The notes: a model not told the origin generated them from the letters alone. Shown: positions 34,185 through 45,799, counted from the stretch's first letter. The stretch is 64,000 bases of DNA from Buddleja alternifolia (GCA_019426215.1 CM033391.1:10900708-10964707); one strand, 5' to 3'. Numbers and translations are program-made.

Positions 34185-36503
34185 CGAGATTTGTTTTATT
34201 TGTGCTAAAGACGCATATAATATAGAAACAGATGTATCGCCCAAACCTAGTAAAAAACAAGAATCTGTAGAAGTTCAAAGCCATAAAATAGAGAATTTAG
34301 ATTTAAGAATACAATTAATAGAATTAAAATTAAAAAATAATGAAAACATAAGTAGTAATCAAAATAAAGGAAAAGATGTAGTTATAGAAGAACTTGATGA
34401 AATATTAGAAGAAACTCATTTACAAAATACAGCGTATGAACCCCAACTACAAGTACCCTATACTAGTAGTCTAATACTTTTAGATTGTCGAATATGGTGT
34501 AATCAAGAAAAATATATTGAAACTAAAGCCATTTTAGATACAGGAAGTACAAAAAGCATGCTTAGCGCTAGTCTTGTGCCAAAAGAATTTGTAACACAAT
34601 TAAGTTATACAGTTACTAGTAGAACAGCAGAAATAGATTAATGAGAATAATAAAAGAATTAATTAACATAGGGATACAATTTAAGGATTTTTCAGGAAAT
34701 TATAGTAGTAAATATACATTAGGACAAGTACTTATAGCACCAGATAACATAAATAGCCACGAATTCCTTTTAGGGTTAAACTTCATTTGTGCATTAAATG
34801 GTAGTATATTAATAGGAAAAAATTATATTACTATTAGCAAACATAATTATACTTTTCCAACTAATAGATACATTAAACAATCAGAGTTGACTGCGAAGCG
34901 TGGTGGACATGGTAATAATGAACTCGATTTTTTCAAAGAATTAGAACAAAATAATATAGAACCTGAAACTATAGATATCCTATTAGATGAAGAAATTAGA
35001 GATATAGGAAAGGGATTAGAAGTTTTAAACCTAGAAAATGAAAGAATTTTGCATAAATTAGAAATGTTAGGATTTATAGGAGATGATTTAGCTAAAAACA
35101 AAGTAAATATACTTTTAAACTAAACATATTAAACCCAGATATAGTTATAAGAACAGCAGCTATAAAATATACTCCTGAAGATATAAAAGAATTCAAAACA
35201 CAAATAAAAGAAATGTAGGAAATTGGTGTTATAAGAAGAACTGATAGTCCTCATAGATCAGCAGCCTTTATAGTAAGAAATAATGCAGAAATAAAAAGAG
35301 GAAAACCTAGAATAGTATATAATTATAAGAGACTTAATGATAATACAGAAGATGATGCTTATAGAATACCTAATAAAGATGAGTTAATTAATCTTATACA
35401 AAATAAAAAGATATTTTCAAAATTTGATTTAAAAAGCGGATATAATCAAATTAAAATGTAGAAGAAGACAAAAAATGGACAGCTTTCAGCTGTAGTGAAG
35501 GACATTTCGAGTGGAATGTTCTATCTTTTGGTTTAAAAAATGCTCCAGCAATATTTCAAAGATTTATGGATAGTATATTTAAACATTTAGATTTCTGTTT
35601 AGTGTATATAGATGACATTTTAGTAGCTTCTGAAACTTTTAAGCAACATCAAGATCATTTAAAACAAGTGTTTAATTTAATAGAAGAAAACGGAATAGTA
35701 GTATCTAAGAAGAAAATGGAACTTTTTAAGAGAAAAATAAGCTTTTTAGGTTTAGAAATAGGAAGTTATCGATTATTTGCAAAAAAAAAAAAGGTTTAGA
35801 AATAGGAAATGGACAAATTAAATTACAACCTCATATAGCTCAAAAAATTCTAGATTTTCCAGATAAGCTAGAAAACTTAAAACAAATACAAGCGTTTTTA
35901 GGAATATTAAATTACTCTAGAAAATTTATTCCTAAACTTAGTAAATTAGTCGGACCATTATATAAGAAAACAGGAAAATCAGGTCAAAGACATTTTAATC
36001 AGAAAGATATTAACCTAGTCAGAAAAATTAAAGAAATTGTTAAAGATTTAAAACCTTTAGAATTACCCTTAAGTACTGATTATGTCATAATAGAAGTAGA
36101 TAGCTCTATAGAAGGATGGGGAGCAATATTAAAATGTAAACCTCATAAATTTTCTCCAAAAAGTGAAGAAAAAATATCAACTTATTCCAGTGGTAATTTT
36201 AATAAAACAGGAAGTAATTGGACTAGTCTAGATTATGAAATAGCAGGAATAGTTAAAACGATAGACCATTTTAGACTATATTTAAATAAATCTTTTACCA
36301 TCAGAACAAATTGTGAAGCTGTAGTTAGATTCATAAAAAATGAAAATTCTAGAAAACAAAATAATAAAAGATGGTTAAATTTTAGAAATGCAATAGAAGG
36401 TAATGGATATAAAGTAGATTTTGAACATATTAAAGGATCAAACAATAGCATAGCAGATTTATTAAGCAGACAATTAACTTTAATTTTGGGTCACAGATCA
36501 TGA
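34185..36503 (+). pseudogene. Viral aspartic protease, reverse transcriptase and RNase H region, broken
   Basis: The protease active site LDTGST is at about 34534-34551. 34641-35123 is an open stretch of the protease-RT linker. The RT core shows [12 protein letters not shown] (about 35419), WNVLSFGLKNAP and the catalytic YIDD (about 35608). RNase H follows, with a conserved Asp in VDSSIEGWGA (about 36099) and a C-terminal IADLLSRQ. Breaks: in-frame stops near 35217 and 35458, phase changes between blocks, and a 44-bp polyA-containing insertion at 35765-35808. The region ends at TGA 36501-36503, overlapping the ORF4 ATG. This enzyme set copies pregenomic RNA into DNA. Confidence 0.88.
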
Positions 36504-37626
36504 CATCCAACAACCAAGGAAATCAACAAACAAGACCTCCCTCTGCAGCTTATAACCAAACAGCTAGAAGACCAGCTTTCAGGCCTAACTTTCAGCAAAA
36601 TATTCAAAATAGACCAGCCTTTGCAGTCGAAGATGACCTAGAAACCATAACTAAATAGTTTACCAACCTTGAAAAATTTATCAAGACCTTTTAGCCTAGC
36701 ATCAAAAGTTATCAGCCCATTTAATAAACCCTAGACAAAATAATGTTCCTAAGGAGATCCAAAATAAATCCTACCAATTCTTGTCTGTTCGAACTTTCTT
36801 TAATCCATGCCAAACAGTTTTAGCCTTACCCGAAGAAATTCAGTCTATAATTTGGAAAAAAGCAGAAGAAGGTTTTTACTCAAGAATGTTAAAGGTAGCT
36901 CAAATTATTATCAACCAGCAGATAGAAGGGATAGTTTCCAAAACCAGTCTACTACAATGGAAGGGAGAACCTATTCGCCATGAAGGATCACTAAAATTCT
37001 ACACACTTAAATACTTTTCATGGCCTAATGTTCACATAGACGCATCAGTTTTTAGAGAAGGATGGATAGATAATATTTTTATCAGCGTTCAAAGGTTATT
37101 AGATTATGGCTTTGTATCAAAAATATTTGTATCAGATCCAGTACAAGTGACTCATATAGGTCGACATATTTCAGACGCTGTCAATTTTATATTCAAGTAA
37201 AACGCAGCAGAAAGTCTCAAGCTTGACATAGTATCTCTACCTCCAATTTGGAACACTACAGGAATAGAAATAGGACGTTCATTCTTTTCAATAACAGAGA
37301 ATTATGAAAAATGGGAACCAATGTCAACGTTGTGGAATTTTCCTGAAGCCATTAATCCTTTAGCCAATATAGAAGAGCTCAAATTAGCTTTGGAAATACG
37401 GAGGAAAAAGCAGCGACAGTATATGATGCCCAATTCAGATTCAGACCTCAAGCTTATTTTCCAGGCACCTCATCATAGCATATTTATTCCGGCCAAGACC
37501 AAATGCAAAATTCGCCTTACTACATTAGGAAAAAGAGCAATGACAAGTGTGGAATACCCACCAAGATATAATCCTGATTCAGAATATAATCCAGATCTAG
37601 AAGGAACCAGTCGAGATACATACTAG
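36500..37626 (+). pseudogene. Caulimovirid ORF4-like gene of unknown function, broken
   Basis: ATG at 36500-36502 forms ATGA with the polyprotein stop. The N-terminal part is Gln/Asn/Pro-rich (MTSNNQGNQQTRPPSAAY) with stops including one at 36656-36658. A phase change before 36781 leads into the best-preserved stretch 36781-37200 (FFNPCQTVLALPEEIQSIIW, WPNVHIDASVF), followed by a TAA and a last open part 37321-37626. The whole would be about 370 codons. Tungrovirus has an ORF4 at this place; I cannot show homology to it by eye, and I do not recognise the sequence. Confidence 0.6.
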
Positions 37627-37983
37627 AAGACAAAAGCTTCAACAGTTCAGCAATAATGTTTAGCAGCACCAATAATTCAGCTACAAGACAAATTTCAAGA
37701 GACAGTTCATGAAGACAGCATTCAAAGTTTTAGCAAAATAATGCATCTCCCAGACAAAAGCCATAAATGTATCAGCAGCAAGGACAATAATTTGCAGCAA
37801 TAATTCAGCTATCAAACAAGGCACTGAATTCAAAGCAACAATCTCAGCAACTTTTGTACCATATTAACTGTTCACTATTGCCACCTATGTACTTTTTACT
37901 GTTTAGACACTGTTTGTAATAATGGCAGCTCGGATGCCAAGTTTGTTCTTCATTTTGTTGTAATTTCTTTCATGTCTGAGGCC
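37627..37983 (+). promoter_or_regulatory. Viral intergenic region upstream of the pregenomic promoter
   Basis: No coding capacity. CAA/CAG-rich stretch (agcagcaaggac, aattcagct) then 'gtttagacactgttt' approaching the TATA box. This is where caulimovirids keep their pregenomic RNA promoter elements. Confidence 0.55.
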
Positions 37984-37990
37984 TATAAAA
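37984..37990 (+). promoter_or_regulatory. TATA box of the viral pregenomic RNA promoter
   Basis: TATAAAA in GCCTATAAAAGGACC. A transcript would begin about 30 bases downstream (near 38015), close before the polyadenylation signal, giving the short terminal redundancy typical of caulimovirids. Confidence 0.75.
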
Positions 37991-38079
37991 GGACCTCATC
38001 CCTCAGTTGTAAAAATTGCACCTTAACATTCTCCAACCCACACTTCTTGGTTGCTAGAGAATCTCTCATCCTTTCTTGT

Positions 38080-38085
38080 AATAAA
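38080..38085 (+). terminator. Polyadenylation signal of the viral pregenomic RNA
   Basis: AATAAA in CTTGTAATAAAATATT, about 95 bases after the TATA box, as expected for a promoter-proximal signal bypassed on the first pass. Confidence 0.7.
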
Positions 38086-38473
38086 ATATTTACTTTGCGT
38101 GTTAAAATCTCTTGTAAGTTTTTATTGTTTATTAATATGCATAGTGAGTAGTTTACCCCTAGGGACGGGATTCCCCTATTATTTAAAAATGTTATAACTC
38201 TCTCATGGTCAAAAAATACAAAAACATTAAAAATTTGAAAATCCAAAAACATTAAATATGCTCAAAAACCAAATAAAAAATAAAAAATAAAAAATGATGA
38301 TGAACAGTAGTAACATTCTACCCTTTCATCATCCCAAAAATATGTTTCCGCTGTACAAATTATTGTTTTCAATAATATCTGATACTGCTTTGGGAAGATT
38401 TTGTTTACCGTCTCGGTGTTACTGGTCGGGAGACAAAATGTGCGGGATAATTCCCCCCAGTGTGCAAGCAAAA

Positions 38474-38485
38474 TGGTATCAGAGC
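38474..38485 (+). other. Viral primer binding site (initiator tRNA-Met)
   Basis: TGGTATCAGAGC followed by TTGAG, about 490 bases after the TATA box within the leader. In caulimovirids this site marks position 1 of the circular genome. It is present at the 3' end of the integrant, so the genome was opened in the leader downstream of the PBS. Confidence 0.88.
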
Positions 38486-38599
38486 TTGAGTATTCTGAGT
38501 ATGCTCTGTGGTCGCAGTTTAATCTGATCTTCCACATCAAAAAGGTTTTCTCGAGCTATTTATCATAATGGTGTTTCTAAGTTTAAATTATTAAATAAG

Positions 38600-39523
38600 T
38601 TAAGACTATATTTTAAAATTCAACAGGGTAAGATAGGTATTTTACTCCAGATCCAATATAAGTTTTCGTTAATAAAGCAACGGGATTTATGAAGCAACCC
38701 TTTTACATGAGAATTTCAAAATAGAATGCTTAACTCGTTAAATAATAAAAATTTGGTAACACTGTTCATTTTATATGTATTTGCCACTTTTATAAAAATG
38801 TTAAAAAAACTATAAAGACCAATTTTTAATATCTTTAGAAAAGGCTGGACCATTGGGCAATTAGAGAAAAGTGGCCTGGAGCTATACTCCAAGTGCCACC
38901 AAGAATGACCCCCAATCTATATATGAGAAAGACAAGAAGAAAGTGGTTTACTTCATTATAAAGTGTTTTCCTTGATGAATATAAATACATAATTATATCT
39001 TGATGTTGATAGCTTATCTAAAGGATAATTAATTAATATTATCATAATTGCTTTTCATAAAAAGACCATCACTTCACACAATAGTGTATGTTCTCTCTCA
39101 TTATATTGTTTATTTTCTTTCTAATTTTTTTTCTATTTTTTAAAGAAAAAATTGTCAATTTATTCTATTCAATAAAAAATTTATAATGTCAAAAACAATA
39201 CAACTTAAACTATCTCTAATAATGTAATAAATAACAATTGAAGCACCAAATATCAAGTTTTTTCAAAATAATAAATCTTAAGGAATAAAAAATGAGTACA
39301 AGAAAACTCTTGTGCAAAAGATACACTTTTATTCAAGAGAAACGAAACTCTCATTTGAGAGAGAAAACAAACTCTGTCAGATCCATCTATGTTAGACCAA
39401 GTTCAATGGTCTTAATGTTTATCTTTCTCACACAGTAAAATGTATTTCATATGGTCCCCACACACACTTGTATGAAAAAAATAGACACAGTCTGATGACG
39501 AGTCTGTATTTCATAGACACTAA
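38600..39523. other. No gene seen; AT-rich DNA
   Basis: Contains a block at about 39385-39480 that is the reverse complement of 46259-46345 (see findings). No open frame with protein features. Confidence 0.5.
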
Positions 39524-40337
39524 GGTCTTGTTTGTTTATGTTTTTGAATTTCATTTTCTATATCTTGAATCACAAAATCTTAAAAAACCAAACTACAAAA
39601 ACTATTTTCATTCAAATTCACATTTTCTCGACTTCATTTTTCCTTTTTCGATGTAACTACCTATCAATTACTACATCCATCATTTCACACAATTATCAAT
39701 CAATAATCTTTTACTCCAACTAATACTTTTCTATTTCTCTTTCATATTTACATTTTTTAATTTATAGTTAACCTATCATACATCAACCAATCATTTTTTA
39801 TTTGACACGTTGTACAAATTACAATCATTTAACACACTACAAAAAAATGATTATTGCACATGTCAATATGCAATGGTGAAAAGTTCTTTTGCCATAGTTA
39901 AAACCAATTGACCACGGCTTTGCTACGGCTTTGGCCGTGGTATTTGCAAGCATGACCAAAATATTTACCATGACTTATAGCCATGATCAATGTTTTATTC
40001 ATTGTAAACACTATGATTTTTAGCCATTGTAAAAAAATGTTAGATTAATATTTCTTCCACCATGACTAGTTAGAGTTTAAAATAACTAGCATTCTTTTTT
40101 ACCACGGCTAACTTTAGTGTGGCTATATGAAACATTTACAACGGCCAAGTTAGCCATGAGCTTAGATCTTCATAAACCACGATTTTAAGCCATGACATAT
40201 ATTTTCATTACCAATACTCAATTTTCTATAGTGACAGTACATATCAATTATCACATCATTTTCACACAAGATTTCGTAGTACACAATCCTCGAAATCTTT
40301 CCAAGATTCTAACTCAAAAACATAAACAAACAAGACC
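39524..40337. mobile_element. Tourist (PIF/Harbinger)-like MITE with TAA duplication
   Basis: Terminal inverted repeats GGTCTTGTTTGTTTATGTTT and AAACATAAACAAACAAGACC, perfectly complementary over 20 bp, flanked by TAA at 39521-39523 and 40338-40340. GG(N)CTTGTTTG ends with a 3-bp TWA duplication are Tourist hallmarks. It is interrupted by a CACTA MITE; without that it is about 410 bp. Confidence 0.9.
39835..40233. mobile_element. CACTA MITE (399 bp) nested in the Tourist-like MITE, 3-bp TSD
   Basis: Starts CACTACAAAAAAATG and ends TTTTCTATAGTG, with ACA at 39832-39834 and 40234-40236. CACTA...TAGTG ends and a 3-bp duplication define the superfamily. The interior repeats 'accacggct', 'ccgtgg' and 'agccatga' words in both orientations. 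Confidence 0.9.
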
Positions 40338-40340
40338 TAA

Positions 40341-40615
40341 TTTGCTGGCATATATCAACGTCGATAGGATGTCGCATCAAATGTTTAATGGCACTTGACT
40401 TTATATAATCACCAAATGTCGTCCGATTAAGAGATATTAAGTTGTTAATTTTAGTTTTGAATGTTAATTTAATAAACCTTTGCTTATAATGATAAATGTT
40501 TTATTGTTTTTGGTTAAACTTATAATGATAAATCTGAAAATTCAATACTTAAGTCCTAACATAAGGTGGGTTCATCGCTTACCGTAAGTTATTGTTTAAT
40601 TCTTATAAAAAAAAA
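40341..40615. other. No gene seen
   Basis: AT-rich sequence between the Tourist-like MITE and element B. Confidence 0.5.
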
Positions 40616-40620
40616 CTAGT

Positions 40621-42331
40621 TGTTGGTCCCAAGTGACATACGAAAAGGTCTAAAAGGGAGAGGGGGGGGTTTGAATAGACCCTGAAATCTTTTTCGACTT
40701 AAAAAATTTCGTATTAAAATTCGTTGGACGCTTGAAAAGTAGGTGCTTGACCTGAGCGTCTAATGAAGACTATTTTTATAAAGTTAACTTAGACTTCAAG
40801 ATTTGAATACTATAACCAAATAGGTTTAAGCGTTCACTTCTTTAATTAGTGTTAGCACAGCGGAATGATTTTATAAGTCTTCACTTTGAAAGTATTTAGC
40901 ATCACAAAGTTTTCCTTAGTTGCTTTTGGTTAAAACGTTTTGAACGCTTAGAATGCTTAGCGCTTGGTCAAGCGCTTAAGACTGATTTGAAAGCTTAGCT
41001 TTCTCTTTTTCCAGATATAGTTGCTTAACTGTTTTAATGCCTTTTCAAAGATTAATATGCAAGAGTAAGGTAAAGCAATGAAGCAGTAAGTAACACAAGA
41101 CATTGTAAGGTTCACTGGGTGGTGTAATCCTAGCTATGTCCTTCTTCTCCTTTGCGCTCGGAGGCAATCCACTAGATTGATTATCGAAGAGTCACACAGA
41201 GACTTCTACAAAATAGGGAAACAGGAAGAGATGGATATGGATGACTTGAGCTCCTTGGTCACACAGATTTCTGCTACAAACCACTTCAATCCTCTGCTTC
41301 TGGAAAGACGATCTCGAGCTCCTTGATCACACAGACTTCAGCTCCAATAAAGACCTTTCTTAACAAGCTTCTCTTACTTAAAAATACTGCTTGTGAAGTC
41401 AACAAACTTTCTCACTCAGATGAAAGATGTTGAGGGTTTATTGTAATAGGTTTGTTTGATGTTGGGAAGTTCAAACAACTTGGAATATCTCAATAATAGT
41501 GTAGGGTTCTTCTATGAAGAGGTTTGAGATATCGGTGACTGTCTTTGGAATGTATTTGAGAAGCTTGATGAATTTTGGCTATGGAGTTTGCAAGCTTTTC
41601 TCTCAAATTATTTTAGCAAAGTTTCTCTCTCTGCACTCTCTCTAAGGTTTTGCTGGAGGGTACTATTTATAGAGATTCTTGGGATTTGTCTGTTGGACAC
41701 AATCAGGCGCGTGTCTCTCACACAGCGCGTCAAATAGTCCCTTTCTGACATTCCTGAAATTCTGCTGGTTCCGATTGGACAAGAGCAGATTTGAACTCTG
41801 AAAAGCTGACAGTCTAGTCAAAAGGTGGCTTTTCCACAAGTCATACTGTCTTGTTACATTTAATTCACTTATCAAACATTTAATGCATTTTGAATTTATT
41901 TCCCGTTAGAAATAAATGACAGTTGGTGATTGCATTTAAGTCCTTGATAACTTGGGTTTTATCCTTCAAGTGAATCTGAAAGTTGGACGCTTGAGTCGCT
42001 CGGACGCTTGAGTCAACGCTTGAGTCACTTGGACGCTTAAGTCAACGCTTGAGTCACTTGGACGCTTGACTAGACGCTTGAGTCACTTAGACTTTGGACG
42101 CTGATCTTCAACTTCATCACTTAATGGACTCACACAGAACTCTATTAGCGACTCAGTATCTAATACTTAATCTAAAATCTACAAAGATAAAAAATTTCAA
42201 GCCTGACAAAATAAGTAAGCTTTTCAAACGCTTATACAATGTTTCTATGAAATCATAAACTTACATTTTTGGGGTCTAACATAAAATCCTATCTTGTTAT
42301 CATGAAAACATCTAACATGAAATTCTTCAGA
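40621..42331 (-). repeat. 3' LTR of element B
   Basis: On the plus strand it starts TGTTGGTCCCAAGTGACATA. The inner end near 42331 is degraded (TTCTTCAGA instead of CTTAACA). Minus-strand TATA box CTATAAATAG at about 41667-41676. Tandem ACGCTTGAGTCACTTGG units lie at about 41985-42100. Confidence 0.9.
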
Positions 42332-43182
42332 ATTTTCCCCTTTTTGATGATGTCAAGACCTTAACTCTTATAACTTTTTTATAGTTCAAGAGTTTGAAGA
42401 AAAACCCAAAATAATATAAGTTAGTGTTTTGAAAGTTAGATAAGTTAGCTAATGTTAGATTAGCTTCAACAAGATGTTTCAGCGATGAATCATTCATTCA
42501 TATAAATGGAATTGAAAGCGTATATGATTTATACTGAAATGATAAATACCTGCCTTTTCTTTCTCTTTCCCCTTAAACTGCTTTTCTTTCTCTTCTTCCT
42601 CCTTCTTGTCATCATCAAGGGAAGACAGCAGTTCAAGTGATACTCTAAAACATGAGGAGGAGGACCAGTTGGTGTGGGGGAAAAAAACTCGGCCACTTCT
42701 ATCGACCGCTCAGCGTCCACAGTCGCTTCCACGTCTGGAAGGACCGTGTAAACAATATTCTCTAGCGATTTCCACAGTCGCATCCACGTCTGGAAGGACA
42801 GTAAAAAATTCTCTAGCGATTTCCACCACCGTTGATACCACTTGATGGTAAATCAACATCCAACTATGTCTGCCTTCTCAAGACATTTAAAAAAGTTATG
42901 CATGATTTTATAAAATGTTTTTATTAAGTGTTGAAGGGAATATTCAACGCTTAACATATATCATTTGATGATACCACTTGTTGTAAAATTTATGTTGACG
43001 CTTGAAATCAAATTCTTTTTATGTTTGCGTCTAACATATCATGCACAAATAACTATAAGCGTTGATGATCTATGCATATGAAAACAATTTTTGATCATTG
43101 ACGCTTACACATATGTTCAAGTACAATTTTAAGGTTATGTCTAATGAAAATATGATGCATAATGATTAAGCGTTTAAATCAT
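42332..43182 (-). other. Polypurine tract and post-gag remnant of element B
   Basis: The minus-strand PPT AAAAAGGGGAAAATT borders the LTR (about 42332-42346). The remainder is non-coding, with a tandem duplication of about 64 bp at 42712-42835 (tccacgtctggaaggac, ctctagcgatttccac). Element C has the same material at 52426-53332. It may descend from the env-like region, but no protein similarity is visible. Confidence 0.6.
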
Positions 43183-44019
43183 TCATACCTCATTCTGGAA
43201 TGAAGAACAGGAATTTCTCTTTTCATATCTAAGAAATTTCTTGACCAATAAATCCATTTCCTTTTCCTCACTCGATCCTGTCGCTTCCACCTCACTGACT
43301 GATTTTCCCTTGTTATTAGTTGTAGGGATTAAGGCTCCGGACTCAGTCGCTGAAGACGAGGTGTAGCTGACTTCTTCTAATTCGAATTCAAAAGCCTTTA
43401 GCTCCGAGAACACATGTTCTGGCGTAATAATGTCCAACATTTGTGATTCTCTCATTGCTACAGTCTTTATCAGATATTTGCTTGGAAGACTTCTAAAAAT
43501 CTTTTTGACCATTTCCTTGCTGGTCAACTCCTTATCCAAAGACGCTAACTCTGTAATAAGCGACGTAAATCTCGCATCCAATTGATCTAGCGTCTCGCTT
43601 GGCAACATCTTAAAATTCTCAAATCTTTGCATGACTATGGAGAGCTTGTTCTCTCTCATCTATGCTGAACCTTCACATATTGTGGCTAATCTATCCCAAA
43701 TTTCCTTAGTCGTACAGCACGACTTGACGTTATTGAATAAGTTATCATTGTCACCAATGGCTATATATAGAGCGTTCCGTCCAACATTATCCAAATTTGC
43801 TCTTCGACGCTCATCAGCTGACCACTAATGCTTTGGCTTCTCAACATAATCATCCGGAGTCGCTCCAGGCGCTCTAGTGATGACTTTGAATATTCGAATC
43901 GGTCCATCTGAAATGATATCACACATTTCATCATCACAAGCACAAAGATAAGTAAATGCTTTGACCTTCCATGAGTCATAATTTGACTCGGTCAACTTAG
44001 GAACTCTTGAAAATGCCAT
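43183..44019 (-). pseudogene. gag: gag of element B, two in-frame stops
   Basis: 279 codons in one frame from MAFSRVPKLTESNYDSWKVK. Stops are TAG at 43825-43827 (GAG in element C) and TAG at 43660-43662 (CAG in C). It ends shortly after KKFLRYEKRN, where element A's gag would continue to the zinc knuckle; here the frame runs into pol-derived sequence and stops at NEV. The protein therefore lacks the nucleocapsid. Confidence 0.88.
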
Positions 44020-44100
44020 GAAATTTTTTAAAGCAACTAAAATTATAAAGGGATTTGAACAAGCAATTATACTTGGAAATTTAAAATTTCACTTTCAACC

Positions 44101-44112
44101 ACTCTGATACCA
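44101..44112 (-). other. Primer binding site of element B
   Basis: ACTCTGATACCA on the plus strand; its complement TGGTATCAGAGT matches initiator tRNA-Met at 11 of 12 bases. Confidence 0.85.
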
Positions 44113-44114
44113 AT

Positions 44115-45799
44115 TGTTGGTCCTAAGTGGCATACGAAAGGGTCTAAAGGGGGGATTGAATAGATCCTGAAGTCTTTTTCGGCTTCAAAAATTTTGTATT
44201 AAAATTCGTTGGACGCTTGAAAAGTAGGCGCTTGACTTGAGCGTCTAATGAAGACTGTTTTTATAAAGTTAACTTAGACCTCAAGATTTGAATGCTATAA
44301 CCAAATAGGTTTAAGCGTTCACTTCTTTAATCAGTGTTACCACAACTGAATGATTTTATAAGTCTTCACTTTGAAAGTATTTAGCATCACAAAGTTTTTC
44401 TTAGTTGCTTTTGGTTAAAACGTTTTGAACGCTTAGAATGCTTAGTGCTTGGTCAAGCGCTTAAGACTGATTTGAAAGCTTAGCCTTCTCCTTTTCCAGA
44501 TATAGTTGCTTAACTGTTTTAATGCCTTTTCAAAGATTAATATGCAAGAGTAAGGTAAAGCAATAAAGCAGTAAGTAACACAAGATATTGTAAGGTTCAC
44601 TTGGTGGTGTAATCCCAGCTACGTCCTTCTTCTCCTTTGCACTCGGAGGCAATCCACTAGATTGATTATTGAAGAGTCACACAGAGACTTCTACAAAATA
44701 GGCAAACAGGAAGAGATGGATATGGATGACTTGAGCTCCTTGATCACATAGATTTCTGCTACAAGCCACTTCAATCCTCTGCTTCTGGAAAGACGATTTC
44801 GAGCTCCTTGATCACACAGACTTCAGCTCCAATAAAGACCTTCCTTAACAAGCTTCTCTTACTCAAAAATACTGCTTGTGAAGTCAACAAACTTTCTCAC
44901 TCAGATGAAAGATGTTGAGGGTTTATTGTAACAGGTTTGTTTGATGTTGGGAAGTTCAAACAACTTGGGATATCTCAATAATAGTGTAGGGTTCTTCTAT
45001 GAAGATGTTTGAGATATCGGTGACTATCTTTGGAATGTATTTGAGAAGCTTGATGAATTTTGGTTATGGAGTTTGCAAGCTTTTCTCTCAAATTATTTCA
45101 ACAAAGTTTCTCTCTCTGCACTCTCTCTAAGGTTTTGCTGGAGGGTACTATTTATAGAGATTCTTGGGATTTGTCTGTTGGACACAATCAGGCGTGTGTC
45201 TCTCACGCAGCGCGTTAAATAGTCCCTTTCTGACATTCCTGAAATTCTGCTGGTTCCGATTGGACAGGAGCAGACTTGAACTCTGAAAAGCTGACAGTCT
45301 AGTCAAAAGGTGGCTTGTCCACAAGTCATACTGTCTTGTTACATTTAATGCACTTATCAAGCATTTAATGCATTTTGAATTTATTTCCCGTTAGAAATAA
45401 ATGATCGTTGGTGATTGCATTTAAGTCCTTGATAACTTGGGTTTTATCCTTCAGGTGAATCTGAAAGTTGGACGCTTGAGTCGCTCGGACGCTTGAGTCA
45501 ACGCTTGAGTCACTTGGACGCTTGACTGGACGCTTGACTAGACGCTTGAGTCACTTGGACTTTGGACGCTGATCTTCAACTTCATCGCTTAATGGACTCA
45601 CACAGAACTCTATTAGCGACTCAGTATCTAATACTTAGTCTAAAATCTACAAAGATAAAAAATTTCAAGCCTGACAAAATAAGTAAGCTTTTCAAACGCT
45701 TATACAATGTTTCTATGAAATCATAAACTTACATTTCTGGGGTCTAACATAAAATCCTATCTTGTCATCATCAAAACATCTGACATAAAATTCTTAACA
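44115..45799 (-). repeat. 5' LTR of element B
   Basis: Plus-strand start TGTTGGTCCTAAGTGG and end AAATTCTTAACA. Closely similar to 40621-42331. TATA box on the minus strand near 45152-45161. The ACGCTTGAGTC tandem block at about 45470-45560 has fewer units than in the other LTR. Confidence 0.92.

Larger units (their letters stand above)
30240..38600 (+). mobile_element. Near-complete endogenous pararetrovirus (Caulimoviridae), badna/tungrovirus-like layout
   Basis: In order: ORF1 (30457-31218), ORF2 (31215-31553), a polyprotein region with movement, coat, protease, reverse transcriptase and RNase H domains (31557-36503), ORF4 (from 36500), then TATA box, polyadenylation signal and tRNA-Met primer site (to 38485). 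No LTRs and no integrase, which separates it from retrotransposons. ORF overlaps of the ATGA type (31215-31218 and 36500-36503) match the leaky-scanning arrangement of badna- and tungroviruses. ORF1, ORF2 and the movement-protein frame are open; the rest has stops and frame breaks. The unit looks like one linearised circular genome opened in the leader. Outer borders are approximate. Confidence 0.88.
40621..45799 (-). mobile_element. Gag-only Sirevirus derivative (element B, 5.2 kb)
   Basis: Two long LTRs in reverse orientation, a primer site, gag and a polypurine tract, but no pol. Flanking pentamers CTAGT (40616-40620) and CTAGC (45800-45804) differ at one base. Relative to element A, everything from just after the gag capsid domain to the end of pol is missing, except a short scrap of RNase H sequence. 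Element C has the same structure. Confidence 0.9.

Noticed and set aside
30457..38600. Interpretation of this region as a Ty3/gypsy element because of YIDD RT and LDTGST protease
   Set aside because: No integrase or LTRs; a movement protein, a caulimovirid-type coat finger and a viral leader are present, so it is a pararetrovirus.
42529..42845. Overlapping open frames in the post-gag remnant of element B
   Set aside because: They arise from a 64-bp tandem duplication and a GA-rich tract; no protein similarity.
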